This document shows, piece by piece, positions 40,496 through 48,492 of a DNA stretch of 64,000 nucleotides. Origin of the DNA: Pedococcus dokdonensis (GTDB taxonomy: Bacteria; Actinomycetota; Actinomycetes; Actinomycetales; Dermatophilaceae). Position 1 is the stretch's first letter; every line of letters begins with the position of its first letter. The position numbers and the translations under genes are program-made. Location of the stretch: positions 3,596,001 through 3,660,000 of the forward strand of contig NZ_LT629711.1 in the NCBI RefSeq assembly GCF_900104525.1, in the 5' to 3' direction. The notes under the pieces are model-generated. The model worked only from the letters and a program-made list of their open reading frames with translations. It was not told the origin of the DNA and did no database searches.

Positions 40496-41929
40496 GTGGA
40501 GCAGCGCACGACCCCGGTCGCCTCGACGGAGCCCCTGCCCGTCGAGGCGACCGAGCCTGCGCCCTGGGTGACCGTCTCGCGCCGGCGGGAGGCGCCGGCG
40601 ACACAGCAACCGGTCAGCCCGCGACGGGTGGTTACCCAGGTCGTGGGCGGCCTGGCCGTGGTGCTGCTGGTGGTGGGCCTGCTCGGGTCGTGGGCCGCGC
40701 AGCGGCTGGCCGAGCGCGAGGCGGTGACCGACGCGGCGACCATCGCCGACGTGCTGGCGGAGGCGGTGATCACGCCGTCGCTCACCGACGCGCTCGCGGA
40801 CGGTGACGCCGCGGCCGTGACGGCGATGGACGCGGTGGTGCGTGAGCGGGTGCTCGGGCCACGCGTCATACGGGTGAAGCTCTGGTCACCGGAGGGGAAG
40901 GTGCTCTATGCCGACGAGCCGCAGCTCGTCGGCCGCACCTTCCCGCTCAGCGACGACCAGCGGGTCGCGCTCTCCCAGCCCCAGACCAAGGCCGAGGTGT
41001 CCGCGCTGGACTCGACCGAGAACGAGTTCGAGACCGGCGGCCGGGCGCTCGAGGTCTACCGGCCGGTCTGGACGCCGAGCGGCCGGGAGCTGCTCTTCGA
41101 GACCTACTCGCCCTACGACTCGGTGAGCCAGCGCAGCGGTCAACTGTGGCGCGGCTTCGCCGGGGTCACCGTGAGCAGCCTCCTGCTGCTCGTGGTCCTG
41201 ACCGCGCCGATCCTCTGGCGGCTGCTGCGCCGGCTCGGTGAGGCCCGGCGCCAGCGTGAGCGGCTGCTCGAGCGCACCCTGGAGGCGTCGGAGGCGGAGC
41301 GGCGGCGGATCGCCGCGACGCTGCACGACGGGCCGGTCCAGGACCTGGTGGCTTCGGCCTTCGTCGCGGCGGGTTCCGCGGCGCGAGCCGAGGCGTCCGG
41401 CCAGCCCCGCATGGCCGACGACCTGCGCGGGCTGGCTGCCTCGGTGCGCGGCAACATCCGCACCCTGCGCACCCTGCTCGTCGACATCTACCCACCGAGC
41501 CTGGCCAGTGCCGGCCTCGCGACCGCGCTCGTCGACCTCGCGCAGTCGGCTGCTGCTCGCGGCCTCACCGTGCAGGTCGACGTCGAGGGGGCGGACGACC
41601 TCGGGTTGACCGAGGACCAGGAGCGGCTGGTGCACCGGGTCGCGCAGGAGTGCCTGCGCAACGCCGCGAAGCACGCCGCACCCTGCACGGCGACGATCCG
41701 GCTCGCGCGCGAGGGTGGGTCCGTGGTGCTGGACGTGCTCGACGACGGCCCGGGCTTCGACCCGGCCGGTCTCGACACCCCGGCCGAGGGTCACTTCGGG
41801 CTGCGGGTGCTGGCCGACCTGGCGAGCGACGCGGGAGCGGTGTTGCAGGTGGCTTCGCGGCCGGGTGCGGGCACGCACTGGCGGATGGCCATCCAGCCGG
41901 AGGGTGACGGCGCGGAGGTGGGCTCGTGA
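40496..41929 (+). CDS. NarX/LiaS-type sensor histidine kinase
   Basis: A 477-residue membrane kinase. Helix 1 about 45-68, an extracytoplasmic sensor of about 150 residues (to about 220), helix 2 about 222-243, then the HisKA_3 segment with SEAERRRIAATLHDGPVQDL (phospho-His in LHDG) and an HATPase domain with NAAKHA and DVLDDGPGFDP. GTG 40496 abuts the stop of the secreted repeat protein (TGAGTG) and its stop overlaps the response regulator GTG. The extracytoplasmic domain could detect the repeat protein or its bound ligand. Confidence 0.9.
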   Translation: MEQRTTPVASTEPLPVEATEPAPWVTVSRRREAPATQQPVSPRRVVTQVVGGLAVVLLVVGLLGSWAAQRLAEREAVTDAATIADVLAEAVITPSLTDALADGDAAAVTAMDAVVRERVLGPRVIRVKLWSPEGKVLYADEPQLVGRTFPLSDDQRVALSQPQTKAEVSALDSTENEFETGGRALEVYRPVWTPSGRELLFETYSPYDSVSQRSGQLWRGFAGVTVSSLLLLVVLTAPILWRLLRRLGEARRQRERLLERTLEASEAERRRIAATLHDGPVQDLVASAFVAAGSAARAEASGQPRMADDLRGLAASVRGNIRTLRTLLVDIYPPSLASAGLATALVDLAQSAAARGLTVQVDVEGADDLGLTEDQERLVHRVAQECLRNAAKHAAPCTATIRLAREGGSVVLDVLDDGPGFDPAGLDTPAEGHFGLRVLADLASDAGAVLQVASRPGAGTHWRMAIQPEGDGAEVGS

Positions 41930-42543
41930 TCCGGGTCGTGGTGGTGGACGACCACGCGATGGTGCGCACCGGGCTGGCCGCCCTGCTGGAGGCCAGCGAC
42001 GACGTCGCCGTCGTGGGTCAGGCGGCCGACGGACGCGAGGCCACGAGCGTCGTCGCCCAGACGCTCCCCGACGTCGTGCTGATGGACCTGTCGATGCCGG
42101 TGATGGACGGTGTCGAGGCGACCCGTGGGGTGCTCGCTGCCGTGCCCGGGGCCAAGGTCGTCGTCCTGACCTCGTTCTCCGACCGGCGGCGGGTCAGCGA
42201 GGCCCTGGAAGCCGGGGCGGTGGGCTACCAGCTCAAGGACTCCGAGCCTGCCGACCTGCTCGCCGCGGTCCGGGCGGCCGCGGCCGGGCACGTCCCCCTG
42301 GACCCCCGGGTGGCCCGGGTGCTGCTGCCCGAGCCGGGGTCCCGCGCCGTGGACGGGCTGAGCCCGCGCGAGCAGGAGGTGCTCCGCCTGGTCGCCGACG
42401 GGCTCGCGAACAAGCAGATCGGCCGGGCGCTCGGCATCACCGAGCGGACCGTGAAGGCGCACCTGGGGCGGGTGTTCCGGCAGATCGGCGTGCTCGACCG
42501 CACCAGTGCGGCCCTGTGGGCCCGCGACCACCTCGACACCTGA
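41926..42543 (+). CDS. NarL/LuxR-type response regulator
   Basis: A 205-residue regulator. Receiver domain (1-120) with VVVDDHAMVRTGLAALLEA, phospho-acceptor Asp in VVLMDLSMPVMDG and Lys in YQLKDSEP; a LuxR HTH (about 140-200) with LSPREQEVLRLVADGLANKQ and ITERTVKAHLGRVF. Start GTG 41926 shares GTGA with the kinase stop. The palindrome cluster directly downstream (42566-42643) could be its binding region for a later gene, but it lies after, not before, this operon. Confidence 0.94.
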   Translation: MIRVVVVDDHAMVRTGLAALLEASDDVAVVGQAADGREATSVVAQTLPDVVLMDLSMPVMDGVEATRGVLAAVPGAKVVVLTSFSDRRRVSEALEAGAVGYQLKDSEPADLLAAVRAAAAGHVPLDPRVARVLLPEPGSRAVDGLSPREQEVLRLVADGLANKQIGRALGITERTVKAHLGRVFRQIGVLDRTSAALWARDHLDT

Positions 42544-42565
42544 CGAGGTCGCGGCCCTGCAGGAA

Positions 42566-42643
42566 CCTTTGCTAGCAAAGGAAACTGCGAGACGGACAGG
42601 TTGCAACCTGTCCTCCATGACGAAACCTTTGCTAGCAAAGGTT
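42566..42643. repeat. Three consecutive perfect palindromes (A-B-A)
   Basis: CCTTTGCTAGCAAAGG at 42566-42581, GACAGGTTGCAACCTGTC at 42595-42612 and AACCTTTGCTAGCAAAGGTT at 42624-42643. All are perfect dyads; the outer two share 16 bases and are 60 bp apart. They lie between the response regulator and tmk, 90 bp before the tmk start. Confidence 0.92.
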
Positions 42644-42653
42644 CGTGCAGCGT

Positions 42654-42691
42654 GGGTATGCCGCGGGGCCGAGCCGGCCACGCGGCACACC
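42654..42691. repeat. Imperfect hairpin with 12-mer variants
   Basis: GGTATGCCGCGGGGCC (42654-42669 region) faces GGCCACGCGGCACACC (42676-42691) with two mismatches. Both arms are variants of the TATGCCGCGTGG element. Confidence 0.65.
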
Positions 42692-42720
42692 TGTGCGTGG
42701 GGGCTGTCCGCCCGCTGGCC

Positions 42721-42726
42721 TAGGCT
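42721..42726 (+). promoter_or_regulatory. -10 box TAGGCT of tmk
   Basis: TAGGCT ends 6 nt before GTG 42733, no ribosome site present. Confidence 0.5.
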
Positions 42727-42732
42727 CGGGCC

Positions 42733-43350
42733 GTGACCGACGGACTCTTCATCGCCTTCGAGGGCGGCGACGGCGCGGGCAAGTCCACCCAGGTGGCCCT
42801 GCTCCGTGCGGCCTTCGAGGCCGCAGGGCGCACCGTGACGGTCACCCGCCAGCCCGGCGGCACGCCGCTGGGCCAGCAGATCCGCGACATGGTGCTGCAC
42901 GGCGACCACGTCTCGCCGCGCGCCGAGGCGCTCCTCTACGCCGCCGACAAGGCCCAGCACGCCGACCTCTTCCTGCGCCCGGCGCTCGCGGCCGGCGACG
43001 TGGTGCTCACCGACCGCTACACCGACTCGTCGGTGGCCTACCAGGGCGCCGGTCGAGACCTGGGTGCCCAGGAGATCCACGACCTCAACATGTGGGCCGT
43101 CGACCAGCTCGTGCCCGACCTGACCATCGTCGTCGACATCTCGGCCGCGGAGGGGCGGCGGCGTCGTGGTGACGTCCACGACCGGCTCGAGGCCGAGGGT
43201 GACGCCTTCCACGAGGCGGTGCGGGCGCACTACCTCGCGATGGCGCAGGGCAACCCCCAGCGTTACGTCGTCGTCGACGGCACCCTCGCCCCCGACGACA
43301 TCCACGCGCAGGTCGCCGACCGGCTCCGTCGGATGGGGGTCCTGCCGTGA
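42733..43350 (+). CDS. tmk: Thymidylate kinase
   Basis: A 205-residue cytoplasmic enzyme converting dTMP to dTDP. P-loop FEGGDGAGKSTQVALL at residues 8-23, DRx motif VLTDRYTDSSVAYQGAGR near 94-111, and a LID region with EGRRRRGDVHDRLE. The acid in the P-loop (GGDGAGKS) and the Arg-rich LID are normal. GTG 42733 is probably leaderless. Its stop overlaps the holB GTG, the usual tmk-holB pairing. Confidence 0.97.
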   Translation: MTDGLFIAFEGGDGAGKSTQVALLRAAFEAAGRTVTVTRQPGGTPLGQQIRDMVLHGDHVSPRAEALLYAADKAQHADLFLRPALAAGDVVLTDRYTDSSVAYQGAGRDLGAQEIHDLNMWAVDQLVPDLTIVVDISAAEGRRRRGDVHDRLEAEGDAFHEAVRAHYLAMAQGNPQRYVVVDGTLAPDDIHAQVADRLRRMGVLP

Positions 43351-44486
43351 CCGTCTGGCGTGACGTCATCGGCCAGGACACCGCGGTGGGCACGCTCCAG
43401 CGGGCCGTGACCGACCCCGGCTCGATGACCCACGCGTGGCTGCTCACCGGCCCCCCGGGTTCCGGGCGGTCCGTGGCGGCGCGTGCCTTCGCGGCGGCCC
43501 TCGAGTGCCCTCTGGGCGGGTGCGGGGAGTGTCGCGAGTGCCGCACCGCCGTCGACGGCTCCCACGCCGACGTCGACGTCATCGCCACCGAGGGGCTGTC
43601 GATCAAGGTCGAGCAGGCCCGCGACCTCGCCGCGATGTCGGCGCTTCGACCGTCCGTGGGACCGTGGCGGGTGATCATCGTCGAGGACGCCGACCGCCTC
43701 ACCGAGCGCGCCGCCGACGCCCTGCTCAAGGCCATCGAGGAGCCGGTGCCCCGCACCGTCTGGATCCTCTGCGCGCCGTCGCTCGAGGACGTCGTCATCA
43801 CCATCCGTTCGAGGTCCCGGCACGTGCGGCTGCGGACGCCGCCCGCCGAGGCGGTGGCCGAGCTGCTGCACCGGCGCGACGGGGTCGAGATGCCGATGGC
43901 CATGTATGCCGCGCGGGCCGCGCAGAGCCACGTCGGCCTGGCGCGCCGGCTGGCTCGCGACGAGGGGGCCCGGATCCGCCGCCGCGACGTGATCAGCCTG
44001 GCCGGTCGGATCCACGGGGTGGGCGACGCGATCGGCGCCGCGGCCGACCTCGCCTCCATCGCCGACGAGGAGTCCACCGCCGCGGCGTCCGAGCGCGACA
44101 CCGCAGAGCGCAAGCGGCTGATGGAGCTGCTGGGCGCCGATCCGTCCGCGCGCACCCAGCCACCGCACATCCGCAGCCAGCTGGCCGGCCTCGAGAAGGA
44201 GCAGAAGGCCCGGGCCACCCGGCACTCCCGCGACGTGCTCGACCGCTCCCTGGTCGACCTGCTCTCGGTCTACCGCGATGCGCTCATCCTGCACAGCGGG
44301 GCAGCCCTCGGGCTGGTCAACCAGGACAGCCTGCCGATCGTCCAGGGTGTCGCCCGCTCGATGAGTGCCGAGCAGCTGCTGCTGGCGATGGACGCCATCG
44401 GCACCGCCCGCGAACGCATCGGCCTCAACGTCGCCCCCCTCCTCGCACTGGAGGCGATGGCGATCTCGCTGCGCGTGCCGCGGTGA
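43347..44486 (+). CDS. holB: DNA polymerase III delta' subunit
   Basis: A 379-residue clamp-loader subunit. The P-loop reads LTGPPGSGRSVAARAF, Arg in place of Lys, consistent with delta' being a non-hydrolysing stator. A zinc module CPLGGCGECRECRTA follows near residues 51-65, and IIVEDADRLTERAADALLKA and EEPVPRTVWIL are the sensor regions. GTG 43347 overlaps the tmk stop (GTGA). Confidence 0.95.
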   Translation: MTVWRDVIGQDTAVGTLQRAVTDPGSMTHAWLLTGPPGSGRSVAARAFAAALECPLGGCGECRECRTAVDGSHADVDVIATEGLSIKVEQARDLAAMSALRPSVGPWRVIIVEDADRLTERAADALLKAIEEPVPRTVWILCAPSLEDVVITIRSRSRHVRLRTPPAEAVAELLHRRDGVEMPMAMYAARAAQSHVGLARRLARDEGARIRRRDVISLAGRIHGVGDAIGAAADLASIADEESTAAASERDTAERKRLMELLGADPSARTQPPHIRSQLAGLEKEQKARATRHSRDVLDRSLVDLLSVYRDALILHSGAALGLVNQDSLPIVQGVARSMSAEQLLLAMDAIGTARERIGLNVAPLLALEAMAISLRVPR

Positions 44487-44520
44487 GTGCTCCCCAGCCA
44501 CGCGGGATACCGTCGAGCGC

Positions 44521-46062
44521 ATGACACGACAGGGACGACTCCTGGTGGCCACCGCCGCTGCCTTGGCGGTGGGTCTCTCCGGGTGCTCCCTCATCCCGGG
44601 CGACGACCAGCCGGCGGTCACGCCGGTCCCCACCACGGCGCGGACGCCCCCGGCCGGCTCGGAGGCGCTCGCGAAGTTCTACGGGCACAAGCTGACGTGG
44701 AAGGGTTGCGGCTTGGGAGAGTGCGCCGGGCTGTCGGTGCCGATGGACTACGCCAAGCCCGAGGGCGAGGTGATCACGGTGCAGGTGCTGCGGATGCGCG
44801 CCACGAAGAAGTCGCAACGACTCGGGTCGCTCGTCGTCAACCCCGGCGGCCCCGGCGCCTCGGGCATCGACTACGCCCGTGCCGCCGACTTCATCGTCGG
44901 CAAGCCGGTGCGCCAGCGCTTCGACGTCGTGGGGTTCGACCCGCGGGGCGTGCAACGCTCCAGCCCGGTCGACTGCCTCAGCGACGAGGAGATGGACGAC
45001 TTCCTGGCGCAGGACCCGACGCCCGACGACGACAGCGAGGTCGCCTCGTTCATGGGCTCGATGAAGGTGCTCGGGGAGGGGTGCCTCCAACGCACCGGGC
45101 CGCTGCTCGGCCACATCTCGACCGAGGACACCGCCAAGGACCTCGACATCCTGCGGTCGGCGCTGGGTGACGCCAAGCTCAACTACCTCGGCAAGTCCTA
45201 CGGCACGCAGCTCGGTGCGGTGTATGCCGGGCTGTTCCCGCAGCTGGTCGGCCGGATGGTCCTCGACGGTGTCCTGCCGCCCGACCTCACCTGGGAGGAG
45301 TCGGCGGTCGGTCAGGCCGAGGGCTTCGAACGCGCCGCGCACGCCTGGGCCAGGGACTGCGTCGACGACGGCGACTGCCCGCTGGGCGACTCCGAGTCCG
45401 AGGTCATGGCTGGGCTCGGCGACCTGCTCAAGCGGCTCGACCGCACGCCGGTGCCGATGCGCGACGGGCGCGAGTCGGAGCTCACCGAGGGCTGGGCCAC
45501 GGTCGGTGTCGCCCAGGCGATGTACGACCAGGGCTCATGGGGGGCGCTCACCGACGCACTGCGCCAGGTGGTCACGCAGGACAACGGCACCGAGCTGATG
45601 CTGATCGCCGACGAGTACGCGCGACGCGACCCCAGCGGGAAGTACACCGCCAACCTGCTCGAGGCGTTCTACGCGATCAGCTGCCTCGACAGCCCCGGGC
45701 GGCCGGACGCGAAGTACTACGAGGACATCGTCGCCAGGGCCGAGGCCAAGGCTCCGGTGTTCGGGGAGGCCCTCGCCTGGGGCGCGGCCACCTGCAGCGC
45801 CTGGCCGGTGAAGTCGGGGGAGGGCCCGCGCAAGATCAGCGCCGAGGGCAGCGGTCCGATCGTCGTGATCGGCACCACCCGCGACCCGGCCACACCCTAC
45901 GAGTGGGCCGTGCGCGAGCGTGCCCAGCTGGCGAACGCGCGGTTGCTGACCTTCGACGGCGACGGCCACACGGCATACACCCGGTCAAACAAGTGCATCG
46001 ACGACGCGGTCAACGACTACTACACGAAGGGCACGGTCCCGGCCGACAACCTGAAGTGCTAG
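44521..46062 (+). CDS. Lipoprotein alpha/beta hydrolase, TAP-like tripeptidyl aminopeptidase family
   Basis: A 513-residue exported hydrolase. Lipobox LSGC places the lipidated Cys at residue 22 after MTRQGRLLVATAAALAVG. Core motifs are LVVNPGGPGASG (oxyanion hole), FDPRGVQRSSPV, nucleophile in LGKSYGTQLGA, acid in TRDPATPYEWA and His in DGDGHTAY. This matches actinobacterial SlpD/SlpE-like mycelium-associated peptidases. Cys pairs in the helical cap (DCVDDGDCP) may form disulphides. A -10-like TACCGT lies 7 nt before ATG 44521. Role: cleaving short N-terminal peptides outside the membrane. Confidence 0.92.
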   Translation: MTRQGRLLVATAAALAVGLSGCSLIPGDDQPAVTPVPTTARTPPAGSEALAKFYGHKLTWKGCGLGECAGLSVPMDYAKPEGEVITVQVLRMRATKKSQRLGSLVVNPGGPGASGIDYARAADFIVGKPVRQRFDVVGFDPRGVQRSSPVDCLSDEEMDDFLAQDPTPDDDSEVASFMGSMKVLGEGCLQRTGPLLGHISTEDTAKDLDILRSALGDAKLNYLGKSYGTQLGAVYAGLFPQLVGRMVLDGVLPPDLTWEESAVGQAEGFERAAHAWARDCVDDGDCPLGDSESEVMAGLGDLLKRLDRTPVPMRDGRESELTEGWATVGVAQAMYDQGSWGALTDALRQVVTQDNGTELMLIADEYARRDPSGKYTANLLEAFYAISCLDSPGRPDAKYYEDIVARAEAKAPVFGEALAWGAATCSAWPVKSGEGPRKISAEGSGPIVVIGTTRDPATPYEWAVRERAQLANARLLTFDGDGHTAYTRSNKCIDDAVNDYYTKGTVPADNLKC

Positions 46063-46065
46063 CCG

Positions 46066-46140
46066 CGCCGCACTGCCCCGCGCCGCACTGCCTCGCGCCG
46101 CACTGTCCGGCGCCGCACTGGCCCGCGCCGCACTGTCCGG
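46066..46140. repeat. 15-bp tandem repeat, five copies
   Basis: Unit GCGCCGCACTGNCNC repeated five times just after the hydrolase stop, between convergent genes. No hairpin or coding role is apparent. Confidence 0.85.
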
Positions 46141-46167
46141 CGCGAGCGCTCACCGCGCCGCGCCGGG

Positions 46168-46959
46168 TCAGCGGAAGGCGTAGACCACGGTGACGGTCAC
46201 GCCGACGTTCTCGCTGCCGGCACTGATCGGCACCGGCGAGGCGCTGTCCTTGCTCGCCGCAGCACGCACGTCGTAGGCGACCGGCGGCGGGTCCGAGACC
46301 GTTTCGGAGATGCTGACGACGGCGCCGAGGTCACGCCCGGACGCCGTCGCGTACTGCTCCGCCTTGGTCTTCGCGTTGGCGACGGCCTTGTCGCGGGCGG
46401 CACTGAGCAGCTTGCCGTTGTCCTCGAGGTCGAGGCTGATCCCGTCGACCTGCACCGCGTTCCCGCCGGCCGTGACCGCGGCGCTGATCGCTGCCCCGGA
46501 CTTGCCGAGGTTGCGCAGGGTCGCTGTGACGCCCTCGCTGACGAGGTAGCCCTTGACGACCGGGCTGGAGCTGGTCGGATAGGCGTAGTCGGGCTGGATG
46601 TTGAGGTCGGAGGTCTGGACGTCCTTGCCGGCGACGCCGTTCTTGCTCAGCGAGGACTGCACGCGGGCGGTGATCGCGTTGGCCGACTTGAGCGCCTCGG
46701 CCACCGTGTCACCGCGGGTCTGGACGCGGAGGTCGAGCCGCAGGGTGTCGGGCTTGCCGGCGACCTGAGCAGTGCCGGTGACGGTGATGCCGGGGCTGCC
46801 CGCTGCGGTGCCACCGGTGGGGTTGGTGGCGATCGGGTACGAGACGAGGGGTGCGGCCGAGGCCTCCCGACCGGAGTGGGAGCCGGCCCAGAAGGCTGCT
46901 CCCAGCACGACGACGGTCGCCGCGGCGACCGCTCCACGGGACATCTGCTGGGTGCTCAT
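46168..46959 (-). CDS. SIMPL-domain (DUF541) exported protein
   Basis: A 263-residue periplasmic/secreted or membrane-anchored protein. Signal segment GAVAAATVVVLGAAFWAGS (about 9-27), then the SIMPL fold beginning GITVTGTAQVAGKPDTLRL near residue 58, with AEALKSANAITARVQSSL and the terminal VGVTVTVVYAF. Members of this family are found with outer-surface or oxidative stress functions, none defined. ATG 46959 follows no strong ribosome site. Confidence 0.88.
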   Translation of the reverse strand: MSTQQMSRGAVAAATVVVLGAAFWAGSHSGREASAAPLVSYPIATNPTGGTAAGSPGITVTGTAQVAGKPDTLRLDLRVQTRGDTVAEALKSANAITARVQSSLSKNGVAGKDVQTSDLNIQPDYAYPTSSSPVVKGYLVSEGVTATLRNLGKSGAAISAAVTAGGNAVQVDGISLDLEDNGKLLSAARDKAVANAKTKAEQYATASGRDLGAVVSISETVSDPPPVAYDVRAAASKDSASPVPISAGSENVGVTVTVVYAFR

Positions 46960-47056
46960 GGCGGTGGGACGGTATGCCGCGTGGCTCGGTTCCGGAGCCT
47001 CGCTGGTGGGGTGGCGGGCTCGGTTCTGCGAGGGCGCCGGGCTCGGACTCGGCCGG

Positions 47057-47086
47057 TTCGGATTTCCAGCGGCCGATCCGTATACT
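47057..47086 (+). promoter_or_regulatory. Promoter of the tRNA-Thr gene
   Basis: TTCGGA (47057-47062) and a good TATACT (47081-47086) are 18 bp apart; transcription would start about 18 nt before the tRNA. Confidence 0.65.
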
Positions 47087-47110
47087 CATCGTCCGTGCCT
47101 CCGGGCACCT

Positions 47111-47184
47111 GCCCCCTTAGCTCAGTCGGCCAGAGCGATTCACTCGTAATGAATAGGTCATCGGTTCGATTCCGATAGGGGGCT
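47111..47184 (+). tRNA. tRNA-Thr (anticodon CGT)
   Basis: A 74-nt cloverleaf: acceptor GCCCCCT/AGGGGGC (47111-47117 with 47177-47183), D-arm GCTC...GAGC, anticodon stem ATTCA/TGAAT around CTCGTAA, and T-arm ATCGG-TTCGATT-CCGAT. The anticodon CGT reads ACG (Thr). No encoded CCA. Confidence 0.97.
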
Positions 47185-47189
47185 CAGCG

Positions 47190-47220
47190 AACGCCCTCGA
47201 CTCCGGTCGGGGGCGTTTCT
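47190..47220 (+). terminator. Rho-independent terminator after tRNA-Thr
   Basis: AACGCCCTCGAC pairs with GTCGGGGGCGTT (one T-G wobble) around TCCG, followed by TCT; 5 bp after the tRNA. Confidence 0.88.
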
Positions 47221-47392
47221 GCCTTCAGAGGGCTCCGCCGGCCGACGAGGAGCGGCCTTCGGACCGGCCGGCCTCGTCGTTGCGGTCCACGGCACGAAGC
47301 AGGCTGTTCTACTTCCCGCTGTAGACGGGGAACACGCTGTGGTCAGGGGATCCGTCCTTCCATCGGTGGTGAAGGTCGTGGTGACTGGCGTG

Positions 47393-47800
47393 TCAGGCGC
47401 CGTACTCGGCGTCGGTGACGTGGTCGAGCCAGGTCACGACCTGACCGGAGTTGTCGGCTTCCTGGACGGCGATGTGGGCCATGAAGCGGTCGGCGGTGGC
47501 GCCGTGCCAGTGCTCCTCGCCGGGTTCGATGTACACGACGTCGCCGGGCCGGATCTCCTGGACCTCGCTGGCCTCGCCGGTTCTGCGGCGGGCGACGTAG
47601 CCGATGCCGTCGGTGACGTAGAGGGTCTGGCCCTTGGGGTGGTGGTGCCAGGCGGTGCGGGCGCCGGGGGTGAACCTGACGTGCGCGCAACCGACTGCGG
47701 ACTGGTCGTCGGGGTTGCGGATGCCGTCGATGTAGACGGCGCCGGTGAACCAGTCGGCGGGGCCGGTGGCGGTCTGCCCGCCGCTGTGGGTGAGCTTCAT
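47393..47800 (-). CDS. Cupin-domain protein
   Basis: A 135-residue single-domain cupin. Motif 1 is ARTAWHHHPKGQTLYVTDGIG (three consecutive His, then Gln in place of Glu, residues about 47-67) and motif 2 PGDVVYIEPGEEHWHGA (about 85-101), giving a likely metal site. Similar proteins act as small oxidases or dehydratases, e.g. in detoxification of acids and quinones. It is followed downstream by nothing on its strand for 200 bp; upstream on the same strand, 89 bp away, lies the lipoprotein gene. Confidence 0.85.
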   Translation of the reverse strand: MKLTHSGGQTATGPADWFTGAVYIDGIRNPDDQSAVGCAHVRFTPGARTAWHHHPKGQTLYVTDGIGYVARRRTGEASEVQEIRPGDVVYIEPGEEHWHGATADRFMAHIAVQEADNSGQVVTWLDHVTDAEYGA

Positions 47801-47889
47801 GAGTTCTCCTCGGTTCTTCGGATTGGGTCGGTCGGTGCGTTGCTGCCGGTGGCCGGAGTGGGGTCAGTTGGTGGTTCCCGGTGTCACGG

Positions 47890-48492
47890 TCAGGAGCCGT
47901 GCACGGTGACGGTGACCTGGACGTCACCGGGCATCGCCGCCAGCCGCGTAGCGGCGCCGGGTTCGAGCGTGCCCAGGATGACGATGCCGTCGTAGTAGGA
48001 CTGGTCGCCGTAGTAGAGGACGAGGTCCTGGCCGGGTGCGTAGTAGCCGAGGTCGCCGACGTCCGGGTCCGCCCCCGCGGGTTGCCCCGCAAGGTTGAGC
48101 GGGGCGCGGAGGGGCCCGGTCTTCTCGACGCCGCCGTGGTCGCTCATGCGGACGGTCTGGGGGAGCTGGGCCATCAGGTCATCGGCGGCGGGGGTGTCGG
48201 TGAGGGTTGCGATGAAGTGTTCGTTCCCGACACGGATGTCGATCTGCATGGTGCCTTCCTGGGTGGGTGCGTTGTCCCGGTCGCCGCTGGCGGTGGACGT
48301 GGTGGGAGCGGGGCTGGTTCGGTCAGGGACGCTGTCGCGTTGGCTGCCTTGCTGGGACGTGTGGCGATCAGTGACGTCGCTGCGAGGAGTGGGCTGCGTG
48401 GTCGCGTCGCACCCGGTGAGCGCGAGCACTGCTGCCATGGTGGCGACGGTGAGCAGGCCACCGGTGCGGCCGCGCGGGTGACTGACCTTCAT
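47890..48492 (-). CDS. Cyclophilin-like-fold lipoprotein
   Basis: A 200-residue exported lipoprotein. Signal MKVSHPRGRTGGLLTVATMA ends in lipobox LTGC (Cys28), then a Ser/Thr/Asp linker (to about 78), and a beta-barrel domain of the bacterial cyclophilin-like family (TMQIDIRVGNEHFIATL ... DLVLYYGDQSYYDGIVILG). No prolyl-isomerase activity is established for these small domains. ATG 48492 overlaps the MFS stop by 4 bases, so it is co-translated with the transporter. Confidence 0.82.
   Translation of the reverse strand: MKVSHPRGRTGGLLTVATMAAVLALTGCDATTQPTPRSDVTDRHTSQQGSQRDSVPDRTSPAPTTSTASGDRDNAPTQEGTMQIDIRVGNEHFIATLTDTPAADDLMAQLPQTVRMSDHGGVEKTGPLRAPLNLAGQPAGADPDVGDLGYYAPGQDLVLYYGDQSYYDGIVILGTLEPGAATRLAAMPGDVQVTVTVHGS

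Noticed and set aside
47111..47184. tRNA-Thr as attachment site of an integrated element
   Set aside because: No integrase seen and no second copy of the tRNA 3' end found to the right within the window.
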